Shown here one piece after another: positions 1-8,848 of a stretch of DNA of 64,000 nt (its first letter is position 1; each line of letters starts with the position of its first letter). The notes under the pieces were generated by a model. The model had not been told where the DNA came from. It was given only the letters and a program-made list of their open reading frames with translations, and made no database searches. The position numbers and the translations under genes are program-made. Origin of the DNA: JAFEDN01 sp963818985 (GTDB taxonomy: Bacteria; Pseudomonadota; Gammaproteobacteria; Coxiellales; Coxiellaceae); the NCBI GenBank assembly GCA_963818985.1, contig CAWFUJ010000001.1, positions 144,561 through 208,560 of the forward strand, in the 5' to 3' direction.

Positions 1-2
1 CG

Positions 3-473
3 GGGGTAATTGTAGGTGGCGTTACCAGTTTGCTAGCGCGGGGCTTAAAAAGTGCAGGAGAACTGACTTTAAACCAAAAAGACAATATCGATTTCTTAAA
101 ATTACCTGGAATAAATACTATGCAACAAAGATTAAAACCAGGGATCTCTAAAGAAAAAATATTCAACGATGTTACTGAAGCAGCGCAGTCATACGTGACT
201 GCAGATAATGACCAAGAAAAAGCTAATGCGCGTCAATCTTTAAGTTCCATCATCTCTGAAAATACAGATTTATCCCCCCAGGAAAGCGAGCAAAAAATAA
301 CATATATTGAGCAAAAGTATCAAAAAGTAAAAGAACAGGCTGAAAAACAAAGCAAAAAAATAAGCAGTTTCATAGGGGGTGCCGCTATTGCTGCTTTTTG
401 CTCCTTTTTATTGAGCGCTATTGCTGGAATAATGGGTGGTATCATTGGTTGCCGAAGAAATTCCCAAGCTTAA
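3..473 (+). CDS. Membrane protein, 3' end of a gene that begins before the window
   Basis: The reading frame is open from the first bases of the window, so the gene starts upstream and only the last ~156 residues are seen. The visible part opens with a glycine-rich hydrophobic stretch (residues like GVIVGGVTSLLARG), followed by a charged, probably coiled-coil middle rich in Lys, Gln and Glu. It ends in a second hydrophobic, Gly/Ala-rich segment (SFIGGAAIAAFCSFLLSAIA) followed by a basic tail. This suggests two membrane segments flanking a soluble coiled-coil domain. I do not recognise the family. The TTG at position 30 could pass for a start, but the upstream in-frame sequence is coding-like, so I treat the gene as truncated by the window edge. 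Confidence 0.6.
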   Translation, partial: GVIVGGVTSLLARGLKSAGELTLNQKDNIDFLKLPGINTMQQRLKPGISKEKIFNDVTEAAQSYVTADNDQEKANARQSLSSIISENTDLSPQESEQKITYIEQKYQKVKEQAEKQSKKISSFIGGAAIAAFCSFLLSAIAGIMGGIIGCRRNSQA

Positions 474-500
474 AATGAAATTTAAAATAATAAACTAAAA

Positions 501-559
501 ATGAGACGATAGGAGTTCTCTATTTACATCACATCTCTCATTCTAGCTTGTCGTCTCAT
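501..559. terminator. Weak inverted repeat between convergent genes
   Basis: ATGAGACGA (501-509) pairs with TCGTCTCAT (551-559) across a loop of about 40 bases. It lies between two convergent genes and overlaps the stop codon of the minus-strand one. It may serve as a bidirectional terminator, but the loop is long and there is no clean T-run. Confidence 0.3.
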
Positions 560-2118
560 TGATAAAAGAGCAAACTTGGCGGAGGGTTTGAGAAACTTTC
601 GGTATCATTTGCGATCGATGTATTAAACACAGTCGTTACGTCTCTTATTTCAGCTAATTTTTCTTCGGTTGAGATAATCCCTAAATCAATTAGAAAATTT
701 TTGATATAATCTACACGCACGAGGGTTAGGGTATTAACTCCCAATTTTAACTTATTTTTTAGTTTATCAATTAACTTGATTTTAAAAGGGGGGTATAAAT
801 TGATGATGTCCAATAATAAGTTTTGAACCGTATTTATAATTACATAATCTTCCGGGTTTAATAAATAATTGTCATGGATTTTTTCTAAAATAAATGAAAA
901 TATATTTTTAATTTCGCTATATGGAATTTTACTAGGAATATCTATTTCAGCAAAACTAGTTTGTGGATTTATCAGGGATTCTAAATATTTTTTTAATACC
1001 CAAGCATATTGTACGAAGGCTAATGGATATGGAAATCCTTCAACCATGGCTACTCTAAAATCTTCAAGGGCATGGATAAAATCTCCATTCAGGCCATAGG
1101 CGATAGCACGTAGATATCTAGGGTAAATATTTACTGAATCTCCATCAGCGACCATTTCTGTATAACATGCAATAGCTTGTTTAAATTCCAGATTTATTCG
1201 GTGTAAATTTGCTTCATTAGTTAATGCATTCTTAATAAAATATGCTGCATGAATTTCTGCTGATGTGCCAGATTGGCTGAGTTCATAAAAATCCTGTTTT
1301 GCTTGTATCATATACTTTCTTGCTTGGGTTATAGTCTTAGAGTCTGGTTTAAACTCAGTAGGGTTGCTCACCCGCTCTAGATCTGCTAAAAGCATAAATA
1401 ATTCGCCTAGGTTTGAATTAATACTCGCACAGTGACAAAGTTCTTTTGCTTCTTTGGCAATAGCTAAGGCCTTGGTATAATTTTTTTTGGCATTTTGATG
1501 TTTCCCGTCGCTGATGTTGGCAAACGCTAGATTATTAAAGCTATCTGGTAGTAAGGGATAGATGCTCGTACTTATTACTAGATATTTCTCGGCCGAACGT
1601 AAATCTCTTTGCTTAAGGAAATAAGTGCTAAGAAGACCCAATATCTTTGCGAAGCACTCTAAAAATTGAAATAATACCAAGTGACAAGTTTTTTCATCCA
1701 TTGGCCCAGTATTAATTATTCCAAAGGATGCAGATAAGCAAATAATTTCTTTGAAAAATTTTTTTATATTAAAATTTTTTCCATCAATACGTTTTTCTAT
1801 TTGGTTAATTAAAAAAATAACTGCATTTTTATATTGATTTTCCAAATTATCGATTTGGCTTTCAAAATCAATATCAAAACCTTGCCTTTTTGCGGCAATA
1901 TAAATATATTGTATAGCGCGTGACCCTTCAATTTCTTTAAGTACTTTTAAATAAATATTAATAACGGGTTTGAAATCATGGGTTTTTTGCTCTGCTTCTC
2001 TCTCTTCTTCCAGGGCTTTGTCTAAGTCTGGGTGTTTTATTTCCGTTCCATCGCGAAGCATAATCCTTATGAAACCAGTATCAGATTTTTGATCTTCCCC
2101 AGGAGGTGAATGTTGCAT
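556..2118 (-). CDS. TPR-repeat protein, function unknown
   Basis: A ~520-residue soluble protein with no signal peptide. Tetratricopeptide-like helical pairs are visible in the middle (for example around PDSFNNLAFANISDGKH and further on YPRYLRAIAYGLNGDFIHAL). The ends are charged and helical. TPRs form protein-binding scaffolds, so a protein-protein role is likely but the partner is unknown. A longer reading frame starts at 2133. I prefer the ATG at 2118 because a strong ribosome binding site (GGGAG) lies eight bases before it, inside the longer frame. The stop codon lies inside an inverted repeat shared with the convergent upstream gene. In this genome such TPR proteins could be secreted effectors, but no secretion signal can be read by eye. 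Confidence 0.75.
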   Translation of the reverse strand: MQHSPPGEDQKSDTGFIRIMLRDGTEIKHPDLDKALEEEREAEQKTHDFKPVINIYLKVLKEIEGSRAIQYIYIAAKRQGFDIDFESQIDNLENQYKNAVIFLINQIEKRIDGKNFNIKKFFKEIICLSASFGIINTGPMDEKTCHLVLFQFLECFAKILGLLSTYFLKQRDLRSAEKYLVISTSIYPLLPDSFNNLAFANISDGKHQNAKKNYTKALAIAKEAKELCHCASINSNLGELFMLLADLERVSNPTEFKPDSKTITQARKYMIQAKQDFYELSQSGTSAEIHAAYFIKNALTNEANLHRINLEFKQAIACYTEMVADGDSVNIYPRYLRAIAYGLNGDFIHALEDFRVAMVEGFPYPLAFVQYAWVLKKYLESLINPQTSFAEIDIPSKIPYSEIKNIFSFILEKIHDNYLLNPEDYVIINTVQNLLLDIINLYPPFKIKLIDKLKNKLKLGVNTLTLVRVDYIKNFLIDLGIISTEEKLAEIRDVTTVFNTSIANDTESFSNPPPSLLFYQ

Positions 2119-2341
2119 TTCTATAACTCCCATATATAATATTTTTTTGGTCTACATTCCAATGATCACTAAAGTCTGTTAATTTCATATTATATTTTTA
2201 CCAAAGTCAAGGATAAGGGCAATCCTCACAACCGGTGAAATTGCATATTTAATCTAAAAATATCTATTTAAATTGTTCTTTTTAACTATGCTATATTTAC
2301 AATAGTGTTATCAGAAATATCTAATTGAACAAGGGGATAAA

Positions 2342-2584
2342 ATGATGAAAATGAATATAATTAAAAGTATTGCTTTAGTTTCGGTTTTAAGTGTGGCTGC
2401 TTTTAGCAGCGCACAAGCTTATTATGTGGCAGGCCATGGTCGCACTACGTGTTATTACCACAATGGCCAACGCGTTTGTGGATACCACCCCAACTATTAC
2501 ACTAACCCTCATTACTACAATTCTTATCAGCGGAAGGGTTGTGTTTACCGTGGTAATGGCTATTATACTTGCTATCATAGGTAA
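2342..2584 (+). CDS. Small secreted Tyr/Cys/His-rich protein
   Basis: An 80-residue protein with a clear Sec signal peptide: basic start, a hydrophobic core (residues ~8-20) and a likely cleavage after SSAQA. The mature ~55 residues are very rich in Tyr, His and Asn, and contain four Cys residues that could form two disulfide bonds after export. It is expected to be periplasmic or extracellular. The start is supported by an AAGGGG ribosome binding site five bases before the ATG; a second ATG follows directly. A strong hairpin follows the gene. No family is recognised. The high His/Tyr/Cys content would allow metal binding, but that is inference. Overlapping frames on both strands are shadows of this repetitive composition. 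Confidence 0.75.
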   Translation: MMKMNIIKSIALVSVLSVAAFSSAQAYYVAGHGRTTCYYHNGQRVCGYHPNYYTNPHYYNSYQRKGCVYRGNGYYTCYHR

Positions 2585-2639
2585 AAAAGTTCACTGTGAC
2601 TTCGACCGCACCGAGAAGTTGATATGTTTTTGTAGGTTC

Positions 2640-2686
2640 TAAATCCGATCCTCTCGTGGCCTTAACACCGGCTTGGATCGGATTTA
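2640..2686 (+). terminator. Hairpin downstream of the small secreted protein
   Basis: A perfect 12-base inverted repeat, TAAATCCGATCC (2640-2651) and GGATCGGATTTA (2675-2686), with a 23-base loop, 55 bases after the stop codon. It probably ends the transcript of the small secreted protein. It could also be a remnant of an inserted element, since there is no long T-run after it. Confidence 0.5.
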
Positions 2687-2868
2687 CGAGGACAAAATCA
2701 TTTCTAAACTTTTTCCAGGTTCGCAGTCATTGTGACTCTAGACATTCTTTGCAATATCTAGGAAAATCCTGGTATGAAGACAAAAAATGTCCGCCGCCAA
2801 AAAAATTATTTACGCCAAAGCTTATTAGGAAATGTGTTTTTAAAATTAAAAAAGCAAGGCATATATTT

Positions 2869-3693
2869 ATGAGATTAGTGACAGCCGCCAAAACGGGTAA
2901 TTTGCCAAAAGTGCAAGAATTCATTAATGATAAGGAATTTATCGATCAAACCGACCCAGAAACTGGCAACTCGGCCTTACATGAGGCCGTCAGCCTCAGC
3001 CACACTAGATTAGTGGAAGTTTTACTACAAAATAGGGCAAACCCCAATCTCACAAATAAAAAACAACAAACCCCTTTGCACCTGGTGAGCAATTCTCAAA
3101 TTGTTTTTTTATTACATGGAGCGCAGGCAAAATTAGAAATAAGAGACGTAGAAGAACACACACCACTTCTACAGGCCGCTCGGTTAGGCATGCTTTCAGC
3201 CGTGTGGGCTTTACTGAGGGCAGGCGCTTCAGCGGATAGTTATGTGAGTTTTCTGCACTCTCAACGAATGACCACTTTATATTATGTCTGTGCGTTTAAA
3301 AGCGAAAACGTGGCTCTGCAACTGCGAGTCATCCAATTATTGATCGCAATGCAGGTGGATCTCAATGTTCACCCTAAGGGAACATTCCCTCCTATACACA
3401 CCTTAGCTTTGCAAGAGAATTCTCATCTACGCAAAGATGCCATCTCTGCTTTATATATGGCAGGCGCAATGGTTCAGATAGCTGAGTTTGAACACCGCTG
3501 CCCCTCGCGAAAATCGGCTAGAAAACAAAACCAAACCTCTTCGCAACAAAAATATGAAATAGCTAAGGGAAGGATAATCGGATTAGCACAAAAAAATATC
3601 GCCAGAGCCGTCACTGATTTTTTCCCCGCAATATCAGGCACGAAAAAACCTAGTCTTCCTGCAAAATTAGTCAGCCAATATTGTGTACCCTAA
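2869..3693 (+). CDS. Ankyrin-repeat protein
   Basis: A 274-residue protein beginning MRLVTAAKTGNLPKVQ. About four ankyrin repeats are visible in the first half: GNSALHEAVSLSHTRLVEVL, QQTPLHLVSNSQIVFLLHGA, HTPLLQAARLGMLSAVWALL, and a degenerate one after it. The C-terminal third is basic and not recognised. The frame is open upstream to a GTG at 2656, but those 71 residues do not look like ankyrin sequence and lack a ribosome binding site, so I start at the only internal ATG, 2869. The stop overlaps the stop of the convergent OTU gene by four bases. Ankyrin proteins are frequent type IV effectors in Legionellales; secretion of this one is inferred only. Confidence 0.75.
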   Translation: MRLVTAAKTGNLPKVQEFINDKEFIDQTDPETGNSALHEAVSLSHTRLVEVLLQNRANPNLTNKKQQTPLHLVSNSQIVFLLHGAQAKLEIRDVEEHTPLLQAARLGMLSAVWALLRAGASADSYVSFLHSQRMTTLYYVCAFKSENVALQLRVIQLLIAMQVDLNVHPKGTFPPIHTLALQENSHLRKDAISALYMAGAMVQIAEFEHRCPSRKSARKQNQTSSQQKYEIAKGRIIGLAQKNIARAVTDFFPAISGTKKPSLPAKLVSQYCVP

Positions 3694-6179
3694 CTTAAAA
3701 CAATGCCAGAGCCAGAAGGACAAGGCGGTATAGTAGTGGTTTCTGCGGATTTTTGGGCTTTATCCTTAATTTTTTCTCCAAATATCTCAGGAAGCGTTTC
3801 AGCCTCAGCAATTTTTCGATGTAACTCGATTTTTGCTAACTTTTCGCCAGGTTGTAATTTAGACTCCTCGATAGCAAGTAACGATTGATAATGATTACCC
3901 TCGTAACCCAACATAACGACACTTTTTGATTGAGCCGGTTTAAAAATGGTAACTGGCTTTTTCTCTTCCTTAGGAATAATCACAATAGTGACTGATTTCA
4001 CCCTGGCCATTGCTTCGATAGCGTATGCGTCTGCCCAAGTCCTTTCCATAACCAATTTTTGTGCATATACACTAATGGATTCATAAGTGGTAAAAAAAGG
4101 TTGATAGACTTCTTTGTGTTCACTAATGTAAAAGGCAACCAGCTCCCTGAGCGTCTCGTCTTTTTCTGTTAATTTTAGCTCACTTAACTGATGAACCATT
4201 GCCGAGAAAAAGCAGTTTCCATCAGGAGGCACATCGTGACACTGATATCCGCAACTTTTAGTACGAGTAGCTAATTGTTGTTTTCCAAGCTTTATTTCTT
4301 CCGCCATCTCTATCAAATCCTTTTTATGGTCTTTTCCTGCATTGTGACCATCCCAAACTCCCAAAATCCATACCAAGTCTTTTTGGAGCTTAATCAATTG
4401 GTGATAAAGTTCATTTTTTTGGTTACCCAAATCGATATTGGTCAGGTTAACCTTTAGTCTTTTTTCTTTGAAAAAATCAAACACTCTTTTCTGGTTTTTT
4501 TGCCTTGCCTGGTTATCTACATCGGAAGAGAATGGCTGTCGCGATTTCGATTCTTTATCCAGCTGGGTATTTTTATGTTCTTGAAACAATTCGGTTTCTT
4601 CTGCCCACCCAGGATCAGTGTCCTGATTTTTTTCGCTAGAATATTGACCTTCTTCATCGTGGTCATCAGAAATCTCAGCTGATCCTTTTGATGCCTCCAT
4701 CACTAAATCTATATTCTTATCGATTTCTGTAGCCACACAAAAACGCAAACAATAAGATTTGGTATATTCCTGAGATCGCCTTATCGCTGTCAGCATTGTT
4801 CTAGGAGAAAATAATAAATCGAGATCAACACCGTATCGGAGAAATTCCCTTCTAACAGATTGTTCGGCAAATACATAGTAGTTTTCCCAAAAGCTGTGAT
4901 AGCCGCGCTTAATATTTAAAGCAATACAACCCATAAGAAAATCATTAACGACTTGCGAAAGTTTTTCTAAAGAAAACTGTTTATCAGTCAATGCAGAATA
5001 CAATACCATAATGGCGACAGCCCAATGGATATGACCAGAAACTCCGGTGACAAAAATTGTTTGACTTAATTTTCTTACTTCTTCGTGGACATAAGTAATA
5101 ATATCCGCCTTAGCGTAATATCGCGGTTTTTCCGTGGTCTCATTTGTATACATGTGGGAAAATGACTTCATGATTCCAGGATTCCCACTATAAACAGGTT
5201 GATCACCCAGTTCGTCTTTGACTTTTCTTCGCGTTACTTGCGGAAAATTTAATGTCCTTATAATACTATCGACAATTTGTTCTATGAACTGTGAATGTCC
5301 TAAAAGTTCTTTTCTTAAGAATTCCTGATAAGGAAAAAATCCTAAGAAGTCTTCCAAATCTTCGTTATCTGTAATGATCTTCCCGTACATTTCTCTAGCG
5401 ATTCTCTCAATGCTTTTTCTAGGCCCTGCCTCATTAAAAAATAATCGAGCTAATTCAGATTCAAAAAACCGGCGCGCCTGGGTCTTATTTAAATCTTTAT
5501 CCGGCAAATCTTTTTCTTCCTTTTTATCTTTATATTCATCTTCATCCTCAAATTCATTTTTCGATAGCACTTCATTTTCTTTTTCATTCTTACAATCCAT
5601 CACATGCTGTTCTTTAATAAGACTTACTACTTCAATATTAAAACCATACATGGGCTGTGCAGCCAAATCTAATATTAGTTGCCAACACTGATAATAATTC
5701 CCTACTAAAAAATTTCTCCCGATATTCACCACTTCAACCTCAAAACTTCGAGTAAGTTTTTCCTCAAGCGGCTCATTGGCTAGCAGCCCTAAAGTTAGAA
5801 AAATAAGCTCTGCTTGATACAAGCTACCAGCATTCTTAAGTATATGTTCGTACTGTTCTCGACTAATACGCCCCATTTCTGGACTTTTGAGCGGATTGGG
5901 CGTAAGTAAACTGGGTTTATATATAAAATCAAGACGCTTAGCATAGCGTTCTTCATAAACCAGGGCGGCAATTGATTTCTTTAGTTTAAGCGGAACTTCA
6001 ACGTCGGGAATCTGCTGAAAAGCTCTTTGCAAGACAATGAATTTATCCATCAACAATTCGATGGGCTCCAGCGCATCACGGATCTGGGTGATCGGTTTAC
6101 TGTCTTTAGTTAATTTTTCTTCTTTGGCGGATTTTTTGATAAGTTCTTGAATTAATTTTATATTTTCTGTTTGTTTCAT
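3690..6179 (-). CDS. OTU-domain cysteine protease (probable deubiquitinase effector)
   Basis: An 829-residue protein. Near the C-terminus (residues ~645-770) it has the hallmarks of an OTU fold: DGNCFF with catalytic Cys656 and the conserved Asp653, the central WADAYAIEAMARV element, and GNHYQSL with catalytic His763. OTU proteases cut ubiquitin chains, and bacteria have no ubiquitin system, so the natural substrate would be in a eukaryotic host. The first ~500 residues are helical with an acidic Lys/Glu-rich segment (about residues 195-230) and match no family I know; they may carry targeting or substrate-binding functions. No signal peptide is seen, which fits direct translocation by a type IV system, an inference. 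It stands alone, convergent with an ankyrin gene. The family call is firm from motifs, the substrate is not. Confidence 0.85.
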   Translation of the reverse strand: MKQTENIKLIQELIKKSAKEEKLTKDSKPITQIRDALEPIELLMDKFIVLQRAFQQIPDVEVPLKLKKSIAALVYEERYAKRLDFIYKPSLLTPNPLKSPEMGRISREQYEHILKNAGSLYQAELIFLTLGLLANEPLEEKLTRSFEVEVVNIGRNFLVGNYYQCWQLILDLAAQPMYGFNIEVVSLIKEQHVMDCKNEKENEVLSKNEFEDEDEYKDKKEEKDLPDKDLNKTQARRFFESELARLFFNEAGPRKSIERIAREMYGKIITDNEDLEDFLGFFPYQEFLRKELLGHSQFIEQIVDSIIRTLNFPQVTRRKVKDELGDQPVYSGNPGIMKSFSHMYTNETTEKPRYYAKADIITYVHEEVRKLSQTIFVTGVSGHIHWAVAIMVLYSALTDKQFSLEKLSQVVNDFLMGCIALNIKRGYHSFWENYYVFAEQSVRREFLRYGVDLDLLFSPRTMLTAIRRSQEYTKSYCLRFCVATEIDKNIDLVMEASKGSAEISDDHDEEGQYSSEKNQDTDPGWAEETELFQEHKNTQLDKESKSRQPFSSDVDNQARQKNQKRVFDFFKEKRLKVNLTNIDLGNQKNELYHQLIKLQKDLVWILGVWDGHNAGKDHKKDLIEMAEEIKLGKQQLATRTKSCGYQCHDVPPDGNCFFSAMVHQLSELKLTEKDETLRELVAFYISEHKEVYQPFFTTYESISVYAQKLVMERTWADAYAIEAMARVKSVTIVIIPKEEKKPVTIFKPAQSKSVVMLGYEGNHYQSLLAIEESKLQPGEKLAKIELHRKIAEAETLPEIFGEKIKDKAQKSAETTTIPPCPSGSGIVLS

Positions 6180-6401
6180 ATCACTCTCTTCTTCTTACTG
6201 ATTATTATGGTAAATATTAAAGCTGATATTATCATATTAATTGAACATTACAATTATATAAATAATAACCGCTCGATTTGCAGATGCCGCATTGGTGATG
6301 AAATAAAGCAAGATCTGGAATGAACAGAGATTCAACCAACGCAATTTTTTGATGCTTGAAAAGCTATACCAAATAGGTTATTTTGATAAATAGTGAGGTA
6401 G

Positions 6402-7213
6402 GTGATGCCAGCATTAAAACCTCTTTTTTGGCACATTTCATTTTCACATTTATTGGAGGTGGGAATGTTATCTGGATATGTACAAGCCGATAATTTAGCA
6501 TTGATTACGGATCCAAGAGTTTTAGCTGTTCCGATTATAGATAACCGAGAACCGATGATCGATTTAAAAGATCAGAAGGAAATTATTTTTGGGCCTTCCC
6601 CGAAATTCCCAATAACCAAGATTATACATTTATACGAAAAAGTGTTTACGAAAAATTAAAGCAAGCACAGGTGCTTCTCCCCAAAAATTTGTATTTTTGT
6701 TTATATGAAGGGTATAGAAGCCTAACACTACAAAAATTTCTGTTTGAAAAACGGTATGAAAAAGTAAAGTTACAACATCCGGATTGGTCTGCCGAACAAA
6801 TTTTTATTGATACTACTAAACTGGTTTCTCCCGTAACCAATCAAGACGGTTCGGTGAATATTCCTCCACATTCGACCGGAGGAGCTATTGATATTTATTT
6901 AGTGAATGATCAAGGGGAATATGTGGATATGGGAATACACCCGAAAGATTGGATAGAAGATTTGGAAGGGTCTATTTCGATAACAGCGTCAAATATTATT
7001 TCATCTGAGGCTGAAAAAAATAGAAAAATCATGTGTCAAGCTTTAACCTTAGTGGGTTTTACTAATTATCCAACGGAATATTGGCACTGGTCTTATGGAG
7101 ATCGTTATTGGGCTTATGAGAAAAAACAACCTCATGCGATTTATGGTGGGGACTCCGCACTTTTCGCGATCCCTTCCCGGAATCAGGAATCGGTTAACCC
7201 TCAAGATAAATAG
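6402..7213 (+). pseudogene. M15-family D-Ala-D-Ala dipeptidase (VanX/DdpX-like), frameshifted
   Basis: Two consecutive frames (6402-6659 and 6671-7213) together encode one M15 metallopeptidase of the D-alanyl-D-alanine dipeptidase type. The first carries a hydrophobic leader and the IIDNREPMIDL region. The second frame can be read upstream of its first start codon as NQDYTFIRKSVYEKL, which belongs to the same protein. Zinc-binding motifs are intact: HSTGGAIDI and EYWHW. A single missing base near 6598-6604 (after GPSP, where the natural continuation is EIPNNQDY) would restore the frame. In related bacteria these periplasmic enzymes hydrolyse D-Ala-D-Ala during peptidoglycan recycling. Either the gene is recently inactivated or the sequence has a base error there. 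Start chosen for the GAGGTAGGTG just before the ATG. Confidence 0.8.
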
Positions 7214-7322
7214 ATCAAACCAGCTGCGCCTACAAATCGCCTTATACACGCACTATTTAGCAGACGTTGCTTATCTGAGGTTATACTTTTTTCAGCCATC
7301 CTGCCTCTGATGAGCCCAACCG

Positions 7323-7496
7323 CTAGTTTATTTTTTTAAAAACAAATACTGCCAAGATAATAAATAGAAGAAATAGAAATAGGAAAATACCAAATAGGAT
7401 TTTCGCTATTCCCCCAGCGACTCCAGCAATACCAGTAAATCCCAATAACCCAGCAATGATTGAAATAATTAAAAATACAAAAGCCCATTTTAGCAT
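7323..7496 (-). CDS. DUF1328 (YtjA/UPF0391-like) small membrane protein
   Basis: A 57-residue membrane protein beginning MLKWAFVFLIISIIAGLLGF, with two hydrophobic segments separated by a Gly/Ala turn (TGIAGVAGGIAKI) and a short basic end. This pattern matches the DUF1328/YtjA family of inner-membrane proteins, often linked with envelope stress. An excellent ribosome binding site, AGGAGG, lies six bases before the ATG. It is transcribed convergently to the dipeptidase gene. The molecular function of the family is unknown. Confidence 0.85.
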   Translation of the reverse strand: MLKWAFVFLIISIIAGLLGFTGIAGVAGGIAKILFGIFLFLFLLFIILAVFVFKKIN

Positions 7497-7640
7497 ATTT
7501 TCCTCCTAAATAAGTATTTTGGTTATATTAACCTAAGACGAGCCCAAGCTCCAGATCTGCTTAAATTAGTTGATACTTTACTTAATATTGAAAAAAAGAT
7601 ATTCTCAATGCTAATTTCTTGAACACAGAAGGATATAATA

Positions 7641-8678
7641 ATGCTAAGAGATAAAAATGTTGAAGCTAAAACTGTAGAAATAGGGGAAATTCAATTTAAG
7701 AGTCTTCTAGATTTTGAGATTAAATCAGACTCAGAAGAAGAGCAATCATTCGAGCGTTTGGATAAATGCGCATACAAACATTTTTTAAATAAAGAATATG
7801 AAACATGTTTAACTTATTTAAATCTGGCGCTGAAGCTATCTTCTCAAACAGAAAGTCAAATAAATTTGGCCGACTTACATTTTAATATTGGTGCTGTTTC
7901 TTTGATACTAAAAAAGTATACGAAAGCAGAAGAAAATTTTATTAGTTGCATACGCATTGAAGTTAAACAATTGGGATGGACACATTTAAAAATAGCTGAT
8001 CGATGTAAAGAAATGGCAAATCTTTTCTACGCGCACAAGATGAAGGAAAAATATTTTTGCTATCTTTCTAAACATTATGAAATTTTAATTAAAAATGCGG
8101 TAAATTTTTTTAATGTAGCTAACTATCAGGTGGAATTAGCAAATTGTTATTACCATATGGATGCCATTGACTCTGCGATAACTGCTTATCATCTGGCCTT
8201 GACCATGTACCATAAATGTGACGATTCAATAAGTTCTCTTGTTATTATTAATAAAGTAACAAAGGTTTTAAATAAATTAGGTATTATTTATTTTGATTTA
8301 AGAAAATTCGATATTGCTTTAGACTATCATCAAAAGTCACTCAGACTCCAAATTATTCCTTTTGATCAAGAAAGCATAAGTTCTGCTCATACGCGCTATT
8401 GTTTGACTCTCACCTATGAAAAATTAGGCAAGAAAGGCGCTGCAATCAATTCTCAAAAAACTGCAATAGAAGTTCTCAGTTCTTTTAAAAATGAAAAATA
8501 TGCTGACCGTTTAAAGCGGTATCATAAAAAGCTCAATGCCTTAGAGAAATCGCAACATACACTATTGCCATCATTAAATTGCTGTCTGAGTATCTTTCAA
8601 TTATGTAAAAAAAGTTCAGCAAAAAGTTCTGTAAAAATAACGGAAGAAAAAGTATCGAGGCAAAACAGAGATTATTAA
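7641..8678 (+). CDS. TPR-repeat protein
   Basis: A 345-residue soluble protein with at least five TPR-like helical pairs, for example KEYETCLTYLNLALKLSSQ, ADLHFNIGAVSLILKKYTKA, DAIDSAITAYHLALTMYHK, LNKLGIIYFDLRKFDIALDY and YCLTLTYEKLGKKGAAINSQ. The arrangement resembles the kinesin-light-chain type of TPR, a peptide-binding scaffold. The N-terminal 50 residues are acidic, and the C-terminus is basic and Ser/Lys-rich. No signal peptide. It is followed by a 170-base gap before the next gene on the same strand, so an operon is not evident. A host-directed role is possible but not shown by the sequence. Confidence 0.75.
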   Translation: MLRDKNVEAKTVEIGEIQFKSLLDFEIKSDSEEEQSFERLDKCAYKHFLNKEYETCLTYLNLALKLSSQTESQINLADLHFNIGAVSLILKKYTKAEENFISCIRIEVKQLGWTHLKIADRCKEMANLFYAHKMKEKYFCYLSKHYEILIKNAVNFFNVANYQVELANCYYHMDAIDSAITAYHLALTMYHKCDDSISSLVIINKVTKVLNKLGIIYFDLRKFDIALDYHQKSLRLQIIPFDQESISSAHTRYCLTLTYEKLGKKGAAINSQKTAIEVLSSFKNEKYADRLKRYHKKLNALEKSQHTLLPSLNCCLSIFQLCKKSSAKSSVKITEEKVSRQNRDY

Positions 8679-8848
8679 GATATTCAAACGCCGCATGACA
8701 GGTTAAACTGACAAGCCTGGCACAAATTTTTTCCAGTGACCCCTTCTTCTAGGAATGAATAAAAATAGTAGCGATAGTAGACCCAGGATGGATATACATT
8801 CTTAGCGGAAGAATATAAAATAGCAATTAAATCAGAAAGGAGTTAGCA

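Noticed and set aside
2391..2642. Alternative frames over the small secreted protein (both strands)
   Set aside because: They arise from the repetitive Tyr/His/Asn codons; only the 2342 frame has a signal peptide and a ribosome binding site.
5374..5691. 105-codon + strand frame, Ser-rich
   Set aside because: Lies opposite the acidic Lys/Glu region of the OTU gene; a shadow frame with no ribosome binding site.
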